From: Chrysomallon squamiferum | Lineage: Eukaryota > Mollusca > Gastropoda > Neomphalida > Peltospiridae | Length of the DNA stretch: 60,000 bases | Assembly (NCBI GenBank): GCA_012295275.1 | Contig: CM022679.1 | Coordinates: forward strand, 28,120,664-28,180,663 | Direction of reading: 5' to 3' | In this document: positions 34,501-49,800 of the stretch, one piece after another | Numbering within the stretch: position 1 is the stretch's first letter | Layout: every line of letters starts with the position of its first letter | Made by a program: the position numbers and the translations under genes | Notes under the pieces: model-generated | The model's input: only the letters and a program-made list of their open reading frames with translations | Databases searched by the model: none | Told to the model about the DNA's origin: nothing

Positions 34501-35155
34501 AAAAGTAAATTAACAAGTTTTTAAGACTAAACCAAAATAAGGTTGTAGAAAGTGTAAATAAAAAACAAATTATCATTAAAATAACAGCATATCTTCAGTA
34601 AAACACAGAGAAAAATGATAGATATAATAAAGAAGCATATTAAGATAAATTATGGTGAGACAAAGAATGAGAGTAAAACGACAGCCTTCGTGGATTTAAG
34701 TGTAAACTCCAATTAGATGTTTAAAACATATTTGTAGGCACCATCACAATAATTTTAACAATAAACTAGTAAACAAATATTTCATTATTAACAAAGATTA
34801 TTACAAACCTAAAAAACTGGAAGTATATAAAATGTGATCAGAGTATGATACTTGAGTTAAAGGTTAATGAAGAGCAAGTTGTGAAGACAAACTTACAGAG
34901 TAACTGTCCTTTCTGTCTGACAGAAGAGAATTTCTGATGTAAACAAGTCCTTCCTTTGTCACACCAAAATATCTCACTGCCACAGGGTAGGCTGGGTCTA
35001 TCATGTAATCAATCAGAGCATTGGGAGTCTTTGAAAAAAACATTTAACATTTCATTATTTTCATTTATGAAATTATAACACAAAAAAAATACATTTACAC
35101 ACAAACAAACTTACACTAACATACATCCTCATCCATACACACACACACACACACA

Positions 35156-35218
<63 letters not shown>

Positions 35219-38200
35219 CCACATCCTTTCTGTACACTTCTAATGACTGAACAGTTATATACAGAAGAGCTTTTATTGGTTTTTACCTTTTTATTCAAAG
35301 GCACGTCTTCATCAGCGTCTATGGCAGTAACAACAAAGAGAGAGCGGCCAATGGCCGATGTGTCATCGATGTTGATGGAGTAGCTAGGCAAGGTAAACAG
35401 TGGAATATTCCTGTTTCTAACGATGTTCAGCGTCATCGTCATTGTGGTTGTCTTTGGAGGAACGGCACTATCAGCAGCTTGTATAACCAGCTGGTGATAA
35501 AGATTAATTAAAATGTTTATAAGATTGTGTAACTTTAAAGTCAAATGATTCTTATTTTTAAATAGCTTTTGACTTTAAAATTTAACTAAAGAAAGAAAAA
35601 ATAATTTAAGAAAAATACACTTTTGTCTGTGATGAGACAGTAACAAAGGAGAGTGGTTGGATTTGGAAAAATACTCTTTGAAGAGTTTGATCCTGAATTC
35701 ACTATTCTTCAAGAGACTGTCACTGAACTACACAACACACTGTCTGAATTACACATCACAATCAATTACCATAACCATAGCTCAATGTCTAGCATAAATA
35801 ATAATAATAACATTAGTAATAACAGTAATTATAATAAAAATAATATTAATAATAATGACAACAATAACAGTAATGTTTATAGTTACATAGAACGTGCTAG
35901 GAATTCCTGTAGAGTCTATGAGTTTCTGAGACAGATAGATTTCTCCAGAGGAAGGACTGATGACGAAGAAGGCGAAGTTGTTTGGAGGTCTGCGAGTCTG
36001 AGGTGGAAACTTTGTCTCTTTGATACTGTACTTTATAATACCACTGGGTTTCTGAAAACATCACAAATCAATCACAGTGTTAGCAGATATCCACCACCAG
36101 GTTGAAATAGAAGAATTAGTTTTAATTTAACATTAATTAGTATATATAATTAATTGAATGTAATTTATTACATGATCTATAAACTCAGTTAAAAATAATA
36201 AGAATTTTCCTTGTAAAATTTATTTTAAAAAGTGAGGAAGATAAATTAAATTAATATAAATATCAAAAATCACTTACATCACTTGGATCTTTGTCTGTTG
36301 CCTTGACAACAGCTATGGCTGACTGCACCTCAGCGTACTCAGAGAGTGTGATGTTGACGGAGTTGGCAGGGAAGACAGGAGAGTTAGGATTACGCTGTAC
36401 GTTGATTAACACCTGCGCAGTGGCTATACGAGGCACAGCGCCCTCTACTGGACTGTCCACAGCCTGGACGTTCATCTAGAAACACAATGAAAATGTCATA
36501 TTTAAAGTAAAACAATAATGAAAATCCAGAACACATGCCTTTAACTTCAACCACTGTGACAAACAAAATACAGGATATATCTATCTAAAGATGGCAACAT
36601 AACACAGTGAGTAATTTTGATGATCATAACAGTGGTTTGTAGAAAATCTCAGCACTGTAAGGGTTAAAGAATGTTTTACTCACTATGTACTGTACAGTGC
36701 TATCCAGTGTAAGAGTAGCCACTACCCAGAATTCCCCAGTCTTCTCATCCACAGAGAAGTAGAGAGAGCCAGGAATTGATGTCAGTAGTTTGTATGACAC
36801 TAGTTCCTGAAATTAAACATCACAGATATTAAATTATTCAACTTTACAATGTGCCTCATTACAGACTGTCAAATAAAATTATAATAATGATTTTATAGGC
36901 ACAAATGAATTTATGGGTTGTTCATTTCCCCATGAATATGAAAATAATTTTTTTTAAATAATAATAAATATAATAAATATGAAGAGGCAGTGAATCAGAA
37001 ATATACAGACAGGAAAACAGACAGACAAGCTAATAATCTGTTAGAGATAATGATATATAGGTACATATTAGAACTGTTAACTCTTTTATTAAATTAGAAT
37101 TTGCTTTAAAACAGTTTACTTATTCACATCATAATCAGTGTGTTAACCATTTTTATTTTTATTTATTTTATTATTAAAAAGATATCTCACCCCATCAGCA
37201 TCTACAGCAGTGACTTGAAGAAGTCGACTACCAACAGCAACATTTTCATCTACATCAACATCATAGCTGTCTCTTCCAAACACAGGACCATTTCTGTTCC
37301 TCACAACATTCACAGTCACCCGGACTGCAGCAGATCGCCTTGGTAACCCGTTGTCCATAGCAACCAGAGAAAGAATGTACCTGACTGGTCGAGACTCATC
37401 CTGGGTCAACATTCTGGTAACTGAGAGGGCGCCACTGGTTGGGTTGATGTAGAAGAAGTCAGATGAGTAGATCGGGTCAGAATTCATTGAGATGATAGAA
37501 TAGGTGATTCGACCATTTTCTCCCTGGGAAAAAATAAAATGATTGATTGCAAATCATAGTTCATAAGAAAAAAATAAAAATCAATAAAAAATTAAAAATC
37601 TCATTGATAAATATCATTACTTAATAATAATAATAACCAGAACAATAACAACAACAATAATAATATTACCTTTGATAGTAATAGTAAATAAGACAGAAAC
37701 AAAGAATTAAATGTTTTAAATTGCATTTTGATTATTTGAATTAAAAACACCATAAGTGTATGTTTATAGAATTATTTTGAGAAGCAATGTCACAATGAAA
37801 AAAAATAAAAGAAGCCTGAGACATAATCATGATGTTATTATTATTTTTGTCAAACTTTATTATCAACAACGAGCAATTTGTAGAAAGCAGATTTTAGGTT
37901 ATTTTTCATACTCACATCATCAACATCTGTAGCATTCACATCGGCAAACCCAACACCCAGTGGCTGATTTTCAGACAGCGTGTACATCGTTTCAGAATGT
38001 AGAAACTGTGGTGCATTTGCATTTCTTACCACAACAACACGTACAAGAGTTGTAGCCTTGATGTTGTCATTGTTCACATAATAAGCAACGACACGGATGA
38101 TGTAGGTGTTGGCGTGGTCAGTTTTGAATGACTGAGCGAGGGTGATTAGGCCGGTTGATGGGTGAATACGAAATAACGTCAAAGCCATCTTATTTCCTGT

Positions 38201-41200
38201 TATTTCATACCTTAGTTCTCTCTAAAAAATATATATTTCCAAAATATTGTACAGTAGATGTATAAAGGTAAAATTTATTGAAATATGCAGTGAAAACTTT
38301 TGAAAAATGTAATGTATTTAAATTTTGAATGATTACAAGAAAGAAAATGTCATTAATCAATGGAAAAACAAACAAAGAAATGAAAAAAGCAAATACAGCA
38401 AAATAAAATAAAATATTATATTAATATATTTTAATATTATTTTTCACTCAAGAGATTTTTAAATTACTAAAGATTTGTAAATATTTAAAATATTCAATAA
38501 AACAACGAATAAATGTATTAACAGTCTACATTTGTCATTTGATTTCTCAGCTAACTGTTATTTCAATACATTTTTGAAGACTGTTGAAACAAAGAAGATT
38601 GATATAATAAAGGTTTTAACAACTTACACTGAGTGGGTCGCTGGCCTGCAGCTGTATGATGGTTGTATCTAGAGTTGTATCCTCTGAGAATGTGACCAGG
38701 TACTCAGACCGTGAGAAGTACGGCAGACCTTCACGACGTACCCGAACTGTGACAACAACATCAGACGACTGAGTCGGCACACCTCTGTCACTGGCTCTTA
38801 CTGTCACCTGACACCATCAAAACAAATATACAGTTTATTTAACCATCATGATGATGATGATGATAATGATGATGACAATAATGGCTGTGATGATGATACT
38901 GATAATGATGATGATAATAAAATTAAGTATTTGTAAATAAAATTACTTTAAAGAACATTATTATGAAAAAGCCCACTGTTTTATTACATAAAAATGATAT
39001 TACAATCTTTACTAAGACATCTATGAGATTTTTACAGATTTCTACTTACATGATACAGATCAAACTTGGCGGCTGTCAAGGAAACACGAGAGGTAATGTT
39101 TCCGTGGATGGAATCAATCTGGAACAGTTGCTGTACTTCAGCTGAGCTCACAATTGTGTAGTGAATCTGTCCATTCTGTGTGTCCTGGTTTCAAAAACAA
39201 AATTTATTTACTATTTTAATTTCAATATTTCATAATATTTTATAGTAAAAGTGAAAATGAGATTTTTTTATTTTTTATTATTACACTGACTGCAAGTCAG
39301 TAATACAAATTATAAATAGTTTACTGTCATTCTACAATCTTTCTTTTTTCACTAAAGTTATTTATACATAATAAAAACAGTTCTTAAGATTCTTGTCAAT
39401 TAATTTAAAATATTTTAATTTCTTTTTCATTTTTATTATTATTGTTATTGTTTTTGTTCTTATTATTACATTACTATTGTTGTAATTATTATTAGTATTA
39501 CTGTTATTGTTATTTTTGTTGTTGTTGTTACGTACCACTGGGTCAGTGTCGGACGCATACACTGTGACGATGTTGTCAAGGACTGGGATTATTTCAGACA
39601 CAGTGACATCATAGCTGTCTGGAGCAATAAACACAGGCCTGCCACTGTTCCTGATGATGCTGATAGTAGCTGTACCAGAAGAACTTCTTCCCATGGCAGC
39701 ATGGTCATGGGCAACGATGCCAAACTGAAATAAAAATATCAAATAATTATCATGTCTTTTGGTTTTATTGTTAAGAGCTAAGAATATGTGTAAATAAACT
39801 TTAAAAAAAAATGTAGTTATATTTTTTATTATTATTCATCTACCACTACTGTTACTACTACTACTATATGAGTTACTAGTTATAATAAAAAATAATAGTC
39901 AATAAGAATAATTAATAAAGATAATAATTAAGAGAAGAAGGATAATAAAAAATTTAATAATATTAATAGCATCGACTGACCACAAACAAGCTGGTTGGGC
40001 TCTGAGTGAGATCTGTGGTCACTCTAAGCAGACCACTAAATGGGTCAACACTGAAAAACTCAGATGCTGCAGAACCCTTGGCGATTTCAAACGTAAACGT
40101 GTTTTCTGGACTAGTGACGTCACTGTCAGAGGCCTTGATGTGGAAGACACTGCTGCCAACAGGCTGGAAGTCATAGATGTCTCTGCTGTACTGGGAGGGA
40201 GAGATGATGGGAGGGTGTAGGTTTCTCAGCACGTTCACTTGCATGGATTCAGAAGTGATGATGTCAGGTTTGATGTTGTCGTATGCAGACACCAACAGCT
40301 GTGAGAAAATAAAGCAATCATTACAGATATTGTGTTACAATTTTTTGTTACTTATATTTCTTCAGATAAAATTCTGAATAAACTTGTAAGTTCAGGTTTT
40401 TATAATACATGCTTTATGCATAAAATTCCAAATCTGCAAACAAATATAATTATAACAGTGAGAAAGAAAGAAAGAAAGAAAGAGTGAGGAGCATGAGAAA
40501 TGGTTAGATGGAACGAAAAAGAGAGAATAAGTTAGAGACAGAAAAACAAAGACAGAAACTCAAAGAGGCAGGTACAGACACACAGAAGTCTAAGCAGACA
40601 TGTAATACTGACAGAAACAAGACAAAACAAACTCACAGTGAAAGAAGCAAAAACGTCAGTGTTCAGTGTCAGGTCTTGTCTGACAGAAATCTCTCCTGTC
40701 TTTCCATCCAGCGAGAAGTACTCAGTCCCTGGATTAAAGCCGTCCAGTCGATATCTTATCTGACCTTTGGGGTCAGGGTCAATGGCAAGGACACTGAAGA
40801 ATGTGGAGTTGACAGCCTGGGTGATGGGGAGGTTGGCGACGTAGGGGGTGTTGTGGAAGACTGGTGGTCCTCTGTCACGCAGAATTCTGATTACAACTGA
40901 TGTTGTGGAAACTTGTGTGACACTCCCAGCCCTGTTATCACTGGCCTGAACCTCAAACTGAAAAACAAAACATTCATTTAACATCTCTGACATTACCAGT
41001 TAAACTGCATGCACAACTAGCTATTCAGTGAATAGACAGAAATAGTCTAAACCAGATTTTAGTGAATTTTATTATCTGTACAAAACTTTTCAAACATATT
41101 TAAAGATGATGATGATGATGATGACATAATAATAAAATAATAATAATTGTGGTAATATTAATAAGAATAACTTAAAAGAAAATAAACACTGAGTAGTTTG

Positions 41201-43869
41201 TGGTTACTTACAGAGTACTGATTGCGAGAGGCTCGTAGCAGAGTTGATTTCAGTGAGACGGCCCCAGTCTCAGGATTCAGGTAAAACAATTCCTGCTCTT
41301 TGACTCCTCCCAGGTTTACATAAGTTATCTTATCCTGAAAACATTAACAGTTTGAATACAAATAAAGAAAAAAATATATAGTTTAAAGATTCGTTTAAAA
41401 CAAAATACACACACACGTACTTACATACATACATACATACATACATGTACATACATACATACATACATACATACATACATACATACATACATACATACAT
41501 ACATACATACATACATACACACTCACAGTGATCTTAAACAGTGATCCCCATAATTCTAATCAGTATACAGTTTGATTAAGTAAAACAATTTTAATATATT
41601 TCACATATTTTATTCAACACATTTCTTAAAAAATTCCAAGTCACTAAGAATGTGATCCACTGTCAATCAGAAACTTTAAAAACTTTCTACAGTTCTTTAT
41701 ACATCATCAACATTTACTTACATCATCGGCATCATCTGCTGTCACTTGAACTACAACAGCACCCAGTGTTTCCATCTCATCAACCGACACCTCGTATCTT
41801 CTTCTGGTGAACACAGGAGAGTTGATGTTTCTCTGTACTCGCACACTCAGGTCTCCGTGTGTGCGACTGTCTGGACGTGCACTGTCGAAAACTTCAATCC
41901 TCACCTGAAATTTTCTTTTAGTTTTAAAATATGTCCACAGCAGTAATTGTAAACTGAAATTTTCATTTAGTTTTAAAATATGTCCACAGCAGTAATTGTA
42001 AACTGAAATTTTCATTTAGTTTTAAAATATGTCCACAGCAGTAATTGTAAACTGAAATTTTCATTCAGTTTTAAAATATGTCCACAGCAGTAATTGTAAA
42101 CTGAAATTTTCTTTTAGTTTTAAAACATGTCCATAGCAGTAATTCTAAATTGTAAACTGAAATTTTCATTCAGTTTTAAAATATGTCCATAGCACTAATT
42201 GTAAACTGACATTTTTTATTTAGTATTGAAATAAAATATGTATGTGACTGGTATCAAATCAGATTTTTTAAATTAATTTATGAAATAAATGATGAACCTA
42301 AGCTTCCTGGTTTTTCTTTTTCAAATCCATATCAATATCTTATCTTGATAGATAATGAAGAAAACAATAATTATTCTGTACAAAACTTATTAATTAATTT
42401 ATCTAAGCTTTAAATTCTGTAGTAACTCATTCTGATATACAAATTATTATAAAATTACTAACAATATTACAGAGACCAGTTTCTGTAATATTTCTGTTAT
42501 TTAAATATTTAACTCACAGTGTCAGATGTGTAAAATTATTATGAAATTACTAACAATATTACAGAAACTGGAATATTTCTGTTATTTAAATATTTTAACT
42601 CACAGTGTAAGATGTGTAAAATTATTATGAAATTACTAACAGTATTAGTGAGACTGGAATATTTCTGTCATTTAAATATTTAAACTCACAGTGTAAGATG
42701 TGTAAAATTATTATGAAATTACTAACAATATTACAGAGACTGGAATGTGGCGCATTAATGTATTTCTCTTATTTAAATATTTAACTCACAGTGTAAGTTG
42801 TGTAAAATTATTATGAAATTACTAACAATATTACAGAGACTGTAATATTTCTGTTATTTAAATATTTAACTCACAGTGTAAGATGTGTAAAATTATTATG
42901 AAATTACTAACAATATTACAGAGATTGGAATATTTCTGTTATTTAAATATTTAACTCACAGTGTAAGATGTGTAAAATTATTATGAAATTACTAACAATA
43001 TTACAGAGATTGGAATATTTCTGTTATTTAAATATTTAACTCACAGTGTAAGATGTGTAAAATTATTATGAAATTACTAACAATATTACAGAGATTGGAA
43101 TATTTCTGTTATTTAAATATTTACCTCACAGTGTAAAATTATTATGAAATTACTAACAATATTACAGAGACTGGAATATTTCTGTTATTTAAATATTTAA
43201 CTCACAGTGTAAGATGTGTAAAATTATTATGAAATTACTAACAATATTACAGAGACTGGAATATTTCTGTTATTTAAATATTTAACTCAGTGTAAGATGT
43301 GTAAATTTATTATGAAATTACTAACAATATTACAGAGACTGGAATATTTCTGTTATTTAAATATTTACCTCACAGTGTAAAATTATTATGAAATTACTAA
43401 CAATATTACAGAGACTGGAATATTTCTGTTATTTAAATATTTACCTCACAGTGTAAAATTATTATGAAATTACTAACAATATTACAGAGACTGGAATATT
43501 TCTGTTATTTAAGTATTTAACTCACAATGTAAAATTATTATGAAATTACTAACAATATTACAGAAATTGGAATATTTCTGTTATTTAAATATTTAACTCA
43601 CAGTGTAAAATTATTATGAAATTACTAACAATATTACAGAATTTGGAATATTTCTGTTATTTAAATATTTAACTCACAGTGTAAGATGTACGGCTGATGT
43701 TTAACTCACAGTGTAAAATTATTATGAAATTACTAATGATGCTGTCAGAACGTAAACTGTTTTCTGTTATTTAAATATTTAACACGACAGAACCAGTCCT
43801 TCGATTAATCTCAAAAAAACTCTGAGCTGGAAACAAACCTGTCAGTTCATACACTAGAACTCCCTGAAA

Positions 43870-43904
<35 letters not shown>

Positions 43905-45444
43905 AATAAATAAATAAATATAAAAAAAAAAGAATATAAAAAACAAAAAATAAAAATAAAGAAACAGAAACAAACCTATAAATAAAATAAGCATTAATAC
44001 AAAGATTAGTAAATTAAAATATATTTATAATAAATATAATAGTGAATAAACAATATAAAAAGATTTAAGTAAATAAATTATTAACTAATAAACAAATATA
44101 AGATTATATGGGTGTCTGTTACATATGTAAAAAACAATTTAAAAATAATCATTTTTACATATCAAAGAAAAAACACTAAAATAAATCTGAATAATAAATG
44201 AATGGATAACTAACAATCAAACAGATATACATACACATATATATGTAACTATTAATAAATACAGGATCAAAGAAATAGGGTAATGTCTTAAACTGAAGAA
44301 AAAAATAATATATATATATATATATATATAATGCACCTCTTTGTCTTGATCAGTTGCCATAGCAACAAAAACAGTTTTGTTGATGCGGTGGTCCTCTGTG
44401 AGGTCAATGGAGTGAGGTAAGTTGTTAAACTGCGGAGCCCAGATGTCTCGTAAAACTCGGACTACAACGTTCGCACTGGAAAACTGCGGGTTCCTCTCCA
44501 CTGCGTCCCGGGCAATCACACTGATCTGAAAACACAAGTAAATAAATGTTAACTGTTCATGTGCTAATTAATTATAAACTTCAGTCAGATAGACTTAACA
44601 CTGAAATATAAGAACAATAATTATGCAATTTAATTCCACTTAATAATTTTATTTGTTTTGTTTGTTTATTTGTTAGTTTATTTATTTATTTATTTATTTA
44701 TTTAGATATTTATTTATTTATTTATTTATATATTTATCTTAACTTCTTCTGTTTCTTTTCTTATTTTTTTTAAAACAATTAAATAAAAATATTCTGCAAT
44801 ATATAAGACACACTTTTAAATAACTTACTATGAGATATTTGATAAAGGTAAAATCACACTAAATGACTTACAGTGTACTCTGAGGCTCTGTTTACGTCAT
44901 TAACTAAAGGTTGTCTGATACTAAGAAGACAAGTTGTTGGATCGATGTTAAAAAAGTTTTCAGTTACTCCATTTCCTGACATAGAACAAGTCACCTGATT
45001 CTGTAAAATAATAAATAAAACAATTTATATTTCAAAGTAAAACAGTGGTTACTGGACCAATATTTGGTTTTCTGATTTGTTTTATACTTTCTTCTGTTAT
45101 CAAAACCAGCACCACTACTATCACTACCACAACTACTTTAATTACAAAAGTCGTATTTCAAGCATCATTATTTATAATTTAGTTTTGATGAAAATTCAAG
45201 AACCCATTTCCAAGAATTTAATATCCAAGTTTTTTTGTTTTGTGTAGAATTATGTTTTTAAAAGATCTGTAGCTGCCAGTAGTGAAACACAAAACTTCTG
45301 AACTGTGTCAGTAGATGACTTCTTTTCTTGAAACTTAACAGTAATTTTAACAATGTCAGTATAACACACCAAAATAATAAATTAAAACATATATATATCT
45401 TTCTGTTTCTTTAGTACAGCTACATAACAACAAGCAATTTTAAG

Positions 45445-45483
<39 letters not shown>

Positions 45484-46780
45484 TTAAATGATAATCATAT
45501 TTAAATGATTCTTCAAACAAATAAGAAACTAAATTTTTAATAAATAAATAAATATCAAAGTTAATGACTTACACCATCAGGGTCAGTCACATTAAGTTTC
45601 TGTATGTACGTGCCCACAGCTGTGTTTTCATGTACCGTCACAACGTAGACAGAGGGAGAGAAAACTGGACTGTTGAGATTTCTGAGGACTGTGACAAACA
45701 CATCAGCTGTTGACACCAGATACGCAACTTCAGTGTCAAACGCTTCCACTTTCAACTGAAAACAGGTTTTTCAGTATATAAATAATGTCTTACACGTAAA
45801 TGAAGTTATAAATGTAAATCATATTATAAATTAAAAATTAAGTTACAAATGTAAATAACTTAGAAGTAAATAAATTTCTATTCATCTCAACATTTTTATT
45901 TTCAATCATCTGTTTGAAACTCTGTCTGGAATGTACTATTATCAAAAATGAATCCTATTCATTGTTTGTTAATGCAGATTACATTTTCCTATTAGGATTT
46001 CAAGAGTAATTTCATTGCTTGTTACTGCTAGTAAATAAGACATTATTTTATAGATAAATGTTGTTTACTGTGTAGGATCCAAGCTGTAGGTTATCTCGTC
46101 TCAGATCTTGCTTTACTCGAATATCTCCAGTCTTGCTGTCAACACTGAAAAAACTGGGAGCTGGGTAATCACCAGCAGTCTTGTAGAAAATACGACCCTG
46201 AAAAAACAAAAACATTATTTTCAGTGAAATTATAATTATTACTACTACTATTATTATTATTATTATTATTTTTATTAATTTTTAAAAATCGCTGTGTTAA
46301 GAAAGATAATTAGAGAAAAAAAATAGAACTGAAAAGAGAAATAAAGAAGTGTTCTTACAACCAAACTGTTTCTGAAAGCTGAAACTCGGAGGACTGATCT
46401 GTCGACCTCGATGTCTTCCTGTACAACCACCAAGTAGTGACCACTGTTAGTGAACAGCGGAAGTTCTGTGTCTCTGTCCACACCCAGCAAAACTGTCACC
46501 GACTCCCAGTTCTCCTGTGGGTAACCATTGTCACTGGCAGTCACTGTGCACTGAAATTATTATTATTATGAAAATTAATAATCTGCACTAAACTGTAATG
46601 ATTAGTTGTAAAAAAATATATATATATATAAAAAGAAGGAGTAATGTATATTACAAATTTTAAATTATTTATTAATTGTTTTTTTATTTATTCATTTTTT
46701 TTTTTTTTTTGAAGACTTTTATAAAGAAAGAAGTAAATCCAAAGATAGAGACAGAGAAAGAGAGAATCAGAGACAGTGAC

Positions 46781-46864
<84 letters not shown>

Positions 46865-49800
46865 AAACATTGAATGACAGACAGACAGAAGTACAGATAT
46901 ATGAACACAATGAAAGAGAGAAAGATGTTTAGACAGACAGACTGATCTGTACAGACAAACAGAAAGATCTATGAACACAGTGAATGACTGAAGAGTGTTT
47001 ACTGACACCCAGACAGACAGATATTTACAGACAGACAGACAGACAGATATACTCACAGTAAAGGCGCTGTCTGCAGTGTTGAGGATGGATTCTCTCAGGT
47101 AGACGATGCCACTGTCTCCTGCGATGTAGAAAGCTGAACGACATCTCTGATCACTGGTTACTGCGTATGTCACACGATCCTAGAAACACATTTACAAATT
47201 GTTATTCAGAAATAAAACTGTGTGATAATGAATGAGCTTTAACAGAAAGACATTTTAAACAACCTCTGTCTGGTTCTCAAACATGTAAATTCTCTCCTTT
47301 TTTTTAATCATTACATTTCTCTCTCACTCCATCTTTCTCAGATTTCTTTCTCTCAAAAACAATTTTTAGACTTTTATTTTCATCCTACCAAAAACAAATT
47401 AAATTGAAAAATGGTAAAAAATAAATAAGAAATCATTACGGTTGTAGTCTTGTAATTATAGACTTACATTATCTGCATCAGATGCTGAGATCTGAATGAT
47501 TGAAGTTCCTATAAGCATCGCCTCTGAGATCCGTGCAGAGAAAGTTGAAACTGCAAACACTGGAGAGTTCACGTTTCTACGGATGTTGATTCTGACATCT
47601 TCTTCTGAAAATATTTCAGGTTTGGCACTGTCATACGCTCTTACTCGAACCTGAAGCACAATAAAAACATCAAAATTGTTAATAATGTTTAACAAAAATG
47701 TAAATTTTAATACAACACAATACTATTGCAAATATAAGCTGTTACTAGTTTATTAAAAGCTATGGTATGTATTTTTTTCTATGGGAAACTAAATTTCAAT
47801 ACTTTTGCTGCTAACTTATTAAATAACTTTACAGTTAAGAAAAGAAATACTGCTAATAAAAAGATGCGATGAAAAGAAAATCATCTACAGTATTTTCTAT
47901 CACTTATAGACAGAACATTTTTCTTATATATAAAAGTGTATGAAAGTCATAAGAGAATGAACAGTTAAAAGCTGTGTTATAAAAATAATTTGACAGAAAA
48001 CTAAAACTAAAACACTCACTGTGTAATACATGGACAAATCATTTCTGATGTTGCCACGTACAACGATGTTTCCATTTTGTTCAACTGCAAACAACGATGG
48101 TGCAGGGGCAACGCCAACAATCATGTACAGTACGTGACCAACAGGATCTCGATCTGTTGCCATGACAGTAAAAACATGGGTTCCATTTGATGTGTTCTCA
48201 GGAATTGTCACAACATACGGAGTTCTCTGGAACATGGGTGCAAAAAGGTCATGTCTTACGAAAACAACAACGTCAACCTGCGTACTGCGAGGTGGTCGCC
48301 CACTGTCACTCGCCTGTAATGTCATCTGTAATTTAAAATTTTATTATTTTTAATAAATAAAATAAATAAATACAATAAATAAATAAATAATAACAATAAT
48401 AATAATAATAATAAATAAATAATAACAATAATAACAATAAAAACAATAATAATAATAATAATTAATAAATAATTAAATAAATAAATAAATAAATAAAAAA
48501 GCAAACAAGCAAATGAACAAATGAACAAGCTAATGGGACTATGTTTAAAAAGAAAATATCTTACGATGAACTGGTTGGTGTCGGTGTGTGTCAGAGGCTG
48601 GCGCAGGTAGATTAATCCTGTGTCGAGTTCAGTGAAGAAAAATGACAAAGAGGCTCCCCCTGTGTTGTCCTGTGTTATTTCATACACAATGTCATCCTGA
48701 AATATCAGTCATAACAGCATGAATATAGTAACAATCACAACAAGAAGTAGAAGAAGAAAAATAATAGTAATAAAAATAGTCAAACATCATTAATTCAGCT
48801 AGTTAGATGTTGTATAAATATTTTACATATAAAACAGTTATCTGTCCAAACAACATTAAACAGAAACTAAGAACATAACAGCTCTATATTTACCAGTTTA
48901 TAAATACCCTGAATTTTAATTTCTTTTAATTTTGTTTATTAGACAGACAGACAGATTAATGGATAGATAGACAGACAGACACAGTCAGACAGACAGATAG
49001 ACTATTTAATTTATATGAAATTACAATAACTTTTATATTTTGGTTATTTTGATTATAGATATTAAGAAATTGTTTTTTTTAGAGACAAAACAGAAATTTA
49101 GAAACTTACCCCATCTCTGTCAGTTGCGGTGACGTTGACAATGGGTTTACCGAGAGGGTAGTCTTCATCCACAGTGATGGTGTAGCGAGACTCACTGAAC
49201 AGTGGAATGTTTGTGTTCCTGTTTACAGTGACAGCAACATAAACTGTGTCTCTTTGAACAGGATACACACTGTTGTATGATATCACTCTCAGCTGAAACA
49301 TACACATTTTTGTCATATTATTATTATCATCATCATCATCATCATCATCATCATTATTTTCATTATTATAGTCATTATTTTTAAATACTTTTTTTGGTAT
49401 GAACAAATATTTTTTATAACAAATATTCAGACTAGAATTCTCTACAGTGGAATTACTGAATCAAAAGAGAAAAAAACTAATATAAAGACTAAACAATAAT
49501 AAATCATATTTAAGTTATAACAGGCTTCAATGAAGCTGTGTACAATGAAAACAGGTGTTTATAACTTACAATGTACTCCACGCGAGCCAGGCCATCATTT
49601 TTCAAAGACTGGGACACACTGATAGCTCCAGATCTCATGTCAACAGAAAAAAAACTCTGAGCTGGGTAAAGTCCTGTAGCTTCATAGATGATGTTACCTT
49701 CAGGCTGGAATGAGGAAACAGTATTTTATTTACATAATGTTATTAGTAACATCCACAGTATCTGTAGTTGTGGTAATAGTAATAGTGGTAGTAGTAGCAG

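Noticed and set aside
35653-36105. 150-codon plus-strand frame over exon x43
   Set aside because: It runs antisense through x43 and an Asn-rich ATA/AAT tract; the cadherin motifs and splice sites are on the minus strand.
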